Origin: Mercurialis annua
Taxonomy: Eukaryota; Streptophyta; Magnoliopsida; Malpighiales; Euphorbiaceae
Direction of reading: 5' to 3'
Assembly (NCBI RefSeq): GCF_937616625.2
Contig: NC_065577.1
Coordinates: 24,751,501 to 24,815,500, forward strand
Length of the DNA stretch: 64,000 nucleotides
The notes beneath the pieces were generated by a model, which did no database searches, was not told the origin of the DNA, and saw only the letters and a list, made by a program, of their open reading frames with translations. Positions within the stretch are counted from its first letter, which is position 1. Every line of letters starts with the position of its first letter. This document shows positions 55,360 through 64,000 of the stretch, piece by piece. Both the position numbers and the translations under genes were made by a program.

Positions 55360-56751
55360 TGATAGGAGTAGAAATACTCCAATTTCCTAGGTACTTTCAG
55401 GTCTTTTTATGGCATATTTAACGTCGAAATCATGTTAGTTTTTGTTCTTATTGTTATGTCCAAGCATCTCAGGTACATACATGTAAATGGATGGTTTTTG
55501 AGCTTATTGGAGCGATTTTGGACTTACGAGAGAGCCGGGAAGCGTTTGGAGCAAGAATCAAAGATTTTTGGCATAAATCATGTGGTGCACGTCGTGCACC
55601 TATAGTGCAAGTTGAGAGAACTTCAGAGAAGGAGTCCAGAACTTTTGCAAGAAGGATGCACGTCGTTGAGCACGACGTTCCTTAAAAAATTGGAACCACA
55701 CAACATGCGGTTTGACTGTGCACGCCGTGCGGGTTTGTAATGTAGGAGGGCACGACGTGCCTTGGCCCTTGCATGACGTGCCCTCTTCGAATTCTGCCCA
55801 ATGAAAAGACGTTTTGGCCCTTGATTTGACAAGTAAAGACGCGAGTAATTTGGAGATTTCATAGAGCTCGAAGATTACAAAGGGAACTAGTATAAATACC
55901 ATTCTAAAACATTGTATTAGGGTTCGCGACTTTATGTTTTGAGATTAGACAATAGATTATTACAGTTTTAGTTTTTCTTCTTCATTATTATCAATGGATT
56001 TTCATTATTCATTTTGCAGAATGAATTCTTTACTTACTGTTTTTAGGTACTCCATTGTTATGTCTAGCTAAACCCTTCATTGGGGATTATTTATCAAAAT
56101 TATGACTGTTTAGCTGAATTGGATTTATAGGTTTTTGTTCTTGATGGGTTTTAATTATTGTGCTTAACGCTTAGCCTAAATTGATCACTTAGTCTATGCC
56201 ATATGTTTTAGTTTTAGCTCGAGAGAGTAAAATTGGAATAGAACAATATAATAAAGAACGCAAGAGTTGATTGTGCGAGAGTGAATTAACGAGTGCGTGT
56301 TCTTTGAATTTTCTTAACAACAATCATTTAATTGATTTATACATAGGTTAATCATTGTGCGAGAGTGAATAATTAACCTAGTATTAGTTAGTTTAATGCT
56401 TTTGCCTGTAATTGCTTGAGAGAGAATTTTAGGTGCTTTAGATTAGTTCGAACCTCATCAGAACAATACAATCAATAACCCGAATCTAGTAAATAGCATA
56501 ACAAAGATTAATAATCCCTGATTTTCTCATTATTGTTAAAACATCATTTGAATTACAGCTTTAGTTTATTTAACTTACAATTATTAAATTCTGCCTTTTA
56601 TATTACGCAACAAATCAAATTATCTTTTTGGATATCCAACTCGAGTCTTTTAACTGGTTGTATTAAGAAGCTTTCTCTGTGGGTACGATATCCGGACTTC
56701 ACAATCTGTATTACAATTTGGAATACGTACGCTTGCGTATTTTTTCCAACA
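55360..56751 (+). repeat. Athila 3' LTR (1392 bp)
   Basis: Starts TGATAGGAGTAG and ends CCAACA, like the 5' LTR but 56 bp shorter net, mainly from a deletion near 55995-56020. It keeps the motif cluster (55585-55783) and the TATA box. Some cluster motifs differ from the 5' LTR, such as CGTTGAGCACGACG here versus CGTTGTTACGACG there. Confidence 0.92.
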
Positions 56752-59700
56752 ACTGCTAAAAAGGTGAAACGCTTGGTTTGTTTCGTAACGTTTGTAATCG
56801 TTTAGCTTTGTTTCGTAACGTTTGGCTTAAATTGCTAAATATGTGAAACGTTCGGATTTTCTTCGTAACGTTTTGAACGTTTGGTTTTGTTTTGTGACGT
56901 TTGTAAAACGTTGGCTTAATTCGCTATAAAAGTATGTTTGGTTTTGTTTCGTAATGTTTGTATACATTTGGCTTAAATCGCTAGAAATGTGAAACGTTTG
57001 GATTTTTTTCGTAATGTTTTAAACGTTTGACTTAGATCGCTAAAAAGGTGAAACGCTTGGATTTGTTGCGAAACGTTTGTAAATGTTTTGCTTAAATCGC
57101 TAAAAGGTGAAACATTTGGATTTGTTCCGTAACGTTTGTAAACGTTTCGCTTAAATCGCTAAAAAGGTGAAAAGTTTGGATTTGTTCCATAACGTTTGTA
57201 AACGTTTGGCTTAAATCGCAAAAAAGGTGAAACGCTTGGATTTGTTTCGTAACATTTGTAAACGTTTGGCTTAAATCGCTAAAAAGGTGAAACATTTGGA
57301 TTTGTTTCGTAACGTTTGTAAACGTTTGGCTTAAATCGCTAAAAAGGTAAAAAGTTTGGATTTATTCTGTAACATTTATAAACGTTTGGTTTAAATCGCT
57401 AAAAAGGTAAAAGGTGAAACGCTTGGGTTTGTTTCGTAACATTTGTAAACGTTTGGCTTAAATTGCTAAAAAGGTGAACCATTTGGTTTTGTTTCGTAAC
57501 GTTTGTAAACATTTGGCTTAAATCGCTAAAATGAAAAAAAAATTGGATTTGTTTCGTACCGTTTGTAAACGCTTGTCTTAAATCACTAAAGAGGTTAAAC
57601 GTTTTGATTTGTTCCTTATCGTTTGTAAACGTTTGGCTTAAACTGCTAAAAAAGGAAAACGTTTGGTTTTGTTTTATTACCTTTGTAAACGTTTGACTTA
57701 AATAACATAAAAGGTGAAACGTTTGGATTTGTTTCGTAACGTTAATAAATGTTTGGCTTAATAGCTAATATGGAGAAACATTTGGATTGGTTTCGTAACG
57801 TTTGTAAATGTTTGGCTTGAATCGCTAAAATGGGGAAATGTTTGGTTTTATTTCATAATCTTGGTAAACGTTTGGCCTATATTGCTAAAAAAGTGAAACA
57901 TTTGGATTTGATTCATAACGTTTGTAAACGTTTGGCTTAAATAGTTAAAAATGTGAAACGTTTCGATTTGTTTCGTAACGTTTGTAAACGTTTTGCTTAA
58001 ATTGCTAAAAAGGTGAAATGCTTGGTTTTGTTTCGTAACGTTTGTAAACGTTTGGCTTAAATCGCTAAAATGGTGAAACGTTTCGATTTGTTTTGTAAAG
58101 TTTTAAACATTTGGCTTAAATCACTAAAAAGGTGAAACGCTTGGTTTTGTTTCATAACGTTTGTAAACGTTTGGCTTAAATCGCTAAAAAGGTGAAACGT
58201 TTGGATTTGTTCCGTAATGTTTGTAAACGTTTTGGTAAAATTACTAAAAAGGTGAAAAGCTTGGATTTGTTCAGCAACGTTTGTAAACGTTTGGCTTAAA
58301 TCGCTAGAATAGGGAAACGTTGGGATTTGTTTCATAACGTTTGTAAACGTTTGGCTTAAATCGCAAAAACGGTGAAACATTTGGTTTTGTTTCATAACCT
58401 TGGTAAACGTTTGTCTTAAATTGCTAAAGAGGGGAAATGTTTGGTTTTGTTTCGTAACATTTGTAAACATTTAGCATAAATTGCTAAAAAGGTGAAACAT
58501 TTGGATATGTTTTGTAGAGTTTGTAAATGTTTGTCTTTGTTTTGTAACGTTTGTAAACGTTTGGATGAAATCGTTAAATATGTGAAATGTTTGGATTTGT
58601 TTCGTAACATTTAAAACGTTTGGTTTTGTTTCGTAACGTTTGTAAACCTTTGGCTTAAATCGCTAAAAAGGTGAAAAAGCTAAGTTTTGTTTCGTAACGT
58701 TTGTTAACATTTGACTTACATCGCTAAAAATGTGAAAGGTTTGGATTTGTTTCGTAACATATTAAACGTTTGACTTAAATCGCTAAAAATGTGAATCGTT
58801 TGGATTTGTTTTGTAACGTTTTAAATGTTTGGTTTTGTTTCGTAACGTTTATAAACGTTCGGCTTAAGTTGCTAAAAAGGGGAAACATTTGGATTTGTTT
58901 CGTAACGTTTGTAAACGTTTGGCTTATATTGCTAAAAAGGTGAAACGTTTGGTTTTGTTTCATAACGTTTGGCTTAAATTGCAATAAAGGTGAAACGCTG
59001 GGATTTGTTTCGTAATTGTTTGATCTTAAAGGGGGTCTTCTATAATTTCGTACGGGAGGGGTTATTTTGTTTGTAAACGTTTTGCTTTGTTTTGTAACGT
59101 TTGGCTTAAATCGCTAAAATTGTGAAACATTTGGATTTATTTCGTAATGTTTTAAACGTTTGTTTTTGTTTCGTAACATTTGTAAACGTTTGGCTTCAAT
59201 CCCTAAAAATGTGAAACGTTTGGTATTTGATTCGTAACGTTTGTAAACGTTTGGCTTAAATCGTTAAAAATGTGAAACGTTTGGATTTGTTTCGTAACGT
59301 TTTATATGTTTGGTTTTGTTTCGTAATTTTTATAAACGTTTGGTAAATTTTTAAAAAGGTGAATTGTTTAATTTTGTTTCGTAGCGTTTGTAAATGTTTG
59401 GCTTATATTGCTAAAAAGGTGAAACATTTGGATTTGTTTTGTAACGTTCATAAACGTTTGGCCTAAGCCGCTTAAAAGGTGAAAAGTTTGGTTTTGTTTC
59501 GTAACGTTTGTAAACGTTCGGCTTAAATCGCTAAAAAGGTGAAATGTTTGTTTTTGTTTCGTAACATTTGTAAACGTTTGGCTTAAATCGCTATAAAGGT
59601 GAAACTTTTGGATTTCTTTCGTAGCGTTTGTAAAAGTTTTCCTTAAATTGCTAAAAAGGGGAAACGTTTGGATTTGTTTCTTAGCGTTTGTAAACGTTTG

Positions 59701-61942
59701 GCTTAAGTCGCTAAAATGGGGAAATGTTTGGATTTGTTTCGTAACGTTTCAAACGTTTGGTTTTGTTTCGTACCGTTTGTAAACGTTCAGCTTAAATCGC
59801 TAAAAAGATGAAACATTTGGATTTGTTTCGTAACGTTTGTAAACGTTTGGCTTAATTCGCTAAAAAGGTGAAATGTTTTGTTTTGTTTCGTAACATTTGT
59901 AAACTTCTGGCTTAAATCGCTAAAAATGTGAAACGTTTGGATTTGTTTCATATCGTTTTAAACATTTTGGTTAAATGGCTAAAAAAGTGAAATGCTTGGA
60001 TTTGTTTTGTAACGTTTGTAAACGTTTGGCTTAAATCGCTAAAAAGGGGAAACATTTGGATTTGTCTCGTAACTTTTGTAAACGTTTGGCATAAATTGCT
60101 AAAAAGGTGAAACTTTTGGATTTGTTCCGTAACGTTTGTAAACGTTTGGCTTAAATCGCTAAAAAGGTGGCTTTGTTTCATAGCCTTTGTAAACGTTTGG
60201 CTTAAATCACATAAAAGGGGAAACATTACGTTTGGCTTAAATCGCTAAAATGGGGAAATGTTTGGATTTGTTTCGTACCGTTTGTACCCGTTTGGCTTAA
60301 ATCGCTAAAAATATTAAACGCTTGGATTTGTTCCGTAACGTTTGTAAAAGTTTGGCTTAAATCGCTAAAAATGTGAAATGTTCGGTTTTGTTTCTTACCC
60401 TTTGTAAATTTTGGCCTAAATCACATAAAAGGAGAAACGTTTGGATTTGTTTCGTAATGTTTATAAACGTTTGGCTTAAATCGCTAAAATGGGGAAACGT
60501 TTGGATTGGTTTCGTAACGTTTGTAAACGTTTGGCTTAAACTGCTATAATGGGGAAACATTTGGTTTTTTCCATAACCTTTGTAAACGTTTGGCTTAAAT
60601 TGCTAAAAAAATGAAACGTTTGGATTTGTTTCGTAATGTTTGTAAACGTTTGCTTAAATTGCTAAAAATGTGAAATATTTGGTTTTGTTTCGTAATGTTT
60701 GTAAACGTTTGGCTTAAATTGCTAAAAAGGTGAAACGCTTGGTTTGTTTCGTAACGTTTAGCTTTGTTTCGTAACGTTTGGCTTAAATCGCTAACTTTGT
60801 AAAATGTTCGGATTTGTTCCGTAACGTTTTAAATGTTTGGTTTTTGTTTTCTAACGTTTGTAAAACGTTGGCTTAAATCGCTAAAAAGGTGAAATGTTTG
60901 GTTTTGTTTCGTAACGTTTGTATACATTTGGCTTAAATCGCTGAAAATGTGAAACGTTTGTATTTGTTTCGTATCGTTTTAAACGTTTGGCTTATATCGT
61001 TAAATATGTGAAATGCTTGGATTCGTTTCGTAACGTTTGTAAATGTTTAGCTTAAATCGCTAAAAAGGTGAAACGTTTGGATTTGTTTCGCAACGTTTGT
61101 AAACGTTTGGCTTAAATCGCTAAATAGGTGAAAAGTTTGGATTTGTTCCATAACGTTTGTAAACTTTTGGCTTAAATCGCTAAAAAGGTGAAACGCTTGG
61201 ATTTGTTTCATAGCGTTTGAAAACATTCGACTTAAATAGCTAAAAAAGACAAAACGTTTGTATTTGTTTCGTAACGTTTGGCTTAAATTGCGAAAAAGGT
61301 GAAACGTTTGGATTTGTTCCGTAATGTTTGTAAACGTTTGGCTTAAATCGCTAAAAAGGTAAAAGGTGAAACGCTTGGATTTGTTTCGTAACGTTTGTAA
61401 ACGTTTTGCTTAAATTGTTAAAAAGGTGAAACATTTGGTTTTGTATTGTAACGTTTGTAAACATTTGGCTTAAATCGCTAAAATTGGGAAACATTTAGAT
61501 TTCTTTCGTACCGTTTGTAAAGGTTTGTCTTCAATAGCCAAAAAGTTTAAACGTTTGGATTTGTTCCGTATCATTTGTAAACGTTTGGGTTAAATTGCTA
61601 AAAAGGTGAAACGTTTGGTTTTGTTTCATAACCTTTGTAAACGTTTCGCTTAAATCACTTAAAAGGCAAAACGTTTGGATTTGTTTCGTAATGTTAATAA
61701 ATGTTTGGCTTAAATCGCTAATATGGAGAAACGTTTGAATTGGTTTCGTAACGTTTGTAAATGTTTGGCTTAAATCGCTAAAATGGGGAAACGTTTTGTT
61801 TTGTTTCATAATCTTGGTAAATGTTTGGCTTATATTGCTAAAAAAGTGAAACATTTGGATTTGTTTCATAACGTTTGTAAATGTTTTGCTTAAATTGCTA
61901 AAAATATGAAATGTTTGATTTTGTTTCGTAATGTTTGTAAAC
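56752..61942 (-). repeat. Satellite array C, 60-bp unit, minus orientation
   Basis: Same monomer and orientation as array B, from which the Athila insertion separates it. About 5.2 kb, roughly 86 monomer equivalents, again mixing full units with shorter variants. It is interrupted once by unrelated sequence (about 59017-59068) and ends at a gypsy LTR. Confidence 0.95.
59017..59068. other. Non-satellite insert in array C
   Basis: About 50 bp containing GATCTTAAAGGGGGTCTTCT and CGTACGGGAGGGGTTATTTT match no part of the satellite monomer. I recognise neither terminal repeats nor coding potential. The left edge is uncertain by a few bases. Confidence 0.6.
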
Positions 61943-64000
61943 TGTCACGACCCATTTTCATGAATCGCGACCGGCGCTAGGGTATGGGTAATGTAGTACC
62001 GAAACCCGTAGCTAGTCTTCCTTAAACATACAATTCAATTATACCTGCAGAAAACCAATGCTCGGGGGCAATCGAGACTTCAGCCTAAATCTAGCAGTTA
62101 TAATATTCATCAGTTAATATAACATGCTTATCCAATTCCGAGTCTAAAATAGATTTATCATATGCCAAAGCAATAAAACCAGTCGAACCAATCCGACAAA
62201 GATATAATAACAATAAAGACGTCTAGTTACTACTGCGGTCTAAGAATAAAACAGTTTTACAGTTTTACTAAAATAAATGGAACCTCCGAGGAAAAGTAAA
62301 TGCGGAGATCACCAGACTCTCTCAGATCATAACCCTGGGGAAAATTGGGAAAACAACGGGGTCAGATATACTGAGATGAGTTTATACCACTATCTACATT
62401 TATTAAGTGGAAAACCTTTAAAACCGTTTAAAACATTTAATAACGATATTACGGATAATGGTTGGAACCCTAATCCACAATTCTAATAAATATCACAATC
62501 CAATAGGTCTGGTCCTGAGAGCTGAGCTACACCGAGTTACCACTGACCACACTTATACCAGAGTCCCGAGAGCTGAGCTACACCGAGTTACTCTACCTGG
62601 TCCCGAGAGCTATGCTCACACCGAGTTGCCACATTTCCATATATACCTTACCCAGATAAATACCGGTGCGCACGCAGTCCTAATGATGCCCATTAGGTAG
62701 CATGTTCCAACTAAGAGCCATAATATACAGTTCGAAATATACGTACAGTATATATATTTAATATTAAAATAACAATTTACTTAATAAAGCGGTAAATAGT
62801 AAGTTCAAACTCACTGCTTGCTAATCCACGTGACAACCTCGCAAGCAATCGAATCATGGTTCGTCTCCGAAGTACGAACGGTCGACGGGTCTAAACAAGG
62901 TATAAATAATAATTAAAAACATACCCTAACTCTAAAGAGTACTAGACACCACATAGGACTAGCACAAACGACAAGTCAAGGTAAAGCCCATCAAAATAAA
63001 CACAATACTCAATAAAATAACAAGCCAACAACAAGTCATGTTAAGTTAAGTTCCCGACCTTTAAAACATAAACCGGAGTGGGCAAAAACCCAAATCAACT
63101 TTATTTCAAATAAGTGATTCCAAAGTAGTGAGTCAACTGAGTCATCACTATGCTCAATTTCTTCCCACATGTCAGGCGACCAAAGTCTAACCCACCCAAA
63201 ACCAATGTATAAACCAAATTTAAAAATCCGGAATATCTTTACAATAATATTAACTTGAAACAAAGGAACTCAACACTTAACATCACTAACAATCCAATTG
63301 TAACAACACGCCAACACTTAAGCCAACACTTGGCAAAAGATTACCCAAATAAACACAACGTGTTAAATCACTTTAAATAGATACAACAATGATTATGAAC
63401 ACTTATAAACTAACCAATTCATATTTGAAATTACCTTTTTAATCCACTATCAAAACAATGGTAACTTATCTTAACTTATAAACGATTTGTCCAACAATTT
63501 CCAATTCAATCAATTAGCCCAACGTATTAGAACTATCAAAATAACCCTTTTGAAAAGATAATTTCCAGCCACATTTATATGCCTTTAAAACATCGGATTA
63601 CTTATAGAAACCTACAATTTAGTACCACACTTAAGTCTAGCCAATGATCTCAAGTCACCCAATGTAAGATTCTTAACTAGCCACCTATTACCCATTTATA
63701 TACGTATTTCCAGATTTTTATAGAAAGAGAAACATAATTTAATTCATAACCACATACCAAATCACATAGCCCTTAGTCTAAACAATGATTACAAGCTAAT
63801 CAAGTAAGAACATTAACAATTAACAACAACAACACCCAAAGTATGAAATCTCAGATTTCAATCAAGTCAAAACAGAATATACAACATGCTATATCACCCA
63901 AAGTAATAAAGTAAACCAATATCTAACAATCTCTACAATTTAAAGCAAAGGATTAGAACCACTAACCTCTTGAAATAGATTAATAATGATCCAATAGAGA
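61943..64000 (-). repeat. Gypsy LTR of the same family, cut by right window edge
   Basis: Starts TGTCACGACCC at 61943 (the sense 3' end of an LTR on the minus strand) immediately after satellite. It aligns with the other LTRs of this family but is distinct. Because satellite lies on its left it is either a 3' LTR or a solo LTR; the rest is off-window. The five bases before it are TAAAC, a possible target copy. No gene is visible in the visible 2 kb. Confidence 0.85.
62511..62629 (-). repeat. Three copies of GAGAGCTGAGCTACACCGAG in LTR
   Basis: The motif GTCC(T/C)GAGAGCT(G)AGCT...ACACCGAGTT(A/G)C occurs three times (62511, 62573, 62599 starts). It sits where the other LTRs of this family have the TGAGACGTATCTCA repeats. 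Confidence 0.65.

Larger units (their letters stand above)
27589..56751 (+). mobile_element. Athila-like Ty3-gypsy retrotransposon carrying nested insertions
   Basis: Both LTRs (27589-29036, 55360-56751) start TGATAGGAGTAG and end CCAACA. The tRNA-Asp primer site, gag, protease, RT, RNase H, integrase, a third ORF and a long 3' noncoding tail are in Athila order. The target duplication in satellite is ATTGC/ACTGC (one mismatch). The 29.2-kb span includes CACTA no. 2, a noncoding gypsy-type element and a 1484-bp tandem duplication. Without these the element is about 12.2 kb, a usual Athila size. LTRs differ at roughly 5% over the first 550 bp by eye, plus indels, so the insertion is old relative to the copia. 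Confidence 0.92.

Overview
This window looks like repeat-rich plant DNA, probably pericentromeric or other heterochromatin of an angiosperm. I found no host gene. The evidence is plant-type: Ty1-copia and Ty3-gypsy retrotransposons primed by initiator tRNA-Met and tRNA-Asp, an Athila-lineage element with a third ORF, CACTA transposons with TNP2 and TNPA-like genes, a Stowaway MITE with the CTCCCTCCGTCCC end, and about 17 kb of a 60-bp satellite. Species was not determined.

Layout. 1-6064: a minus-strand copia element cut by the left window edge. Its gag-pol frame is fully open for 874 codons and its 1989-bp 5' LTR ends directly in satellite. 6065-14868: satellite array A, plus orientation. 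14869-24387: a composite block of a 5'-truncated CACTA (no. 1) carrying a solo gypsy LTR with a perfect target duplication, a broken TNP2 transposase, an abrupt junction into the 3' end of a chromovirus-like gypsy pol, and that element's 3' LTR. 24388-27588 and 56752-61942: satellite arrays B and C, both inverted relative to A. They are one array split by an Athila-like element (27589-56751). 61943-64000: another gypsy LTR in the satellite, cut by the right edge.

The Athila element is the host of a nest. CACTA no. 2 (36802-42439, TSD TAG) landed in its 3' region. CACTA no. 2 holds a 5'-truncated gypsy LTR and a Stowaway MITE. A 9.8-kb gypsy-type element with 3-kb LTRs and no coding capacity (42444-52273) then inserted exactly at the CACTA 3' border. 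Finally the junction between that element and the Athila tail was tandemly duplicated (1484 bp, apparently identical copies).

The Athila genes are all pseudogenes. Most of their stops can be explained by single C-to-T changes (CAG to TAG, CGA to TGA), as expected for methylated DNA. The copia polyprotein is the only undamaged long reading frame. Four LTR families carry different clusters of short near-palindromes upstream of a TATA box. In Athila the same motif cluster also lies just upstream of the third ORF, suggesting an internal promoter. Divergence and identity statements are by-eye estimates.
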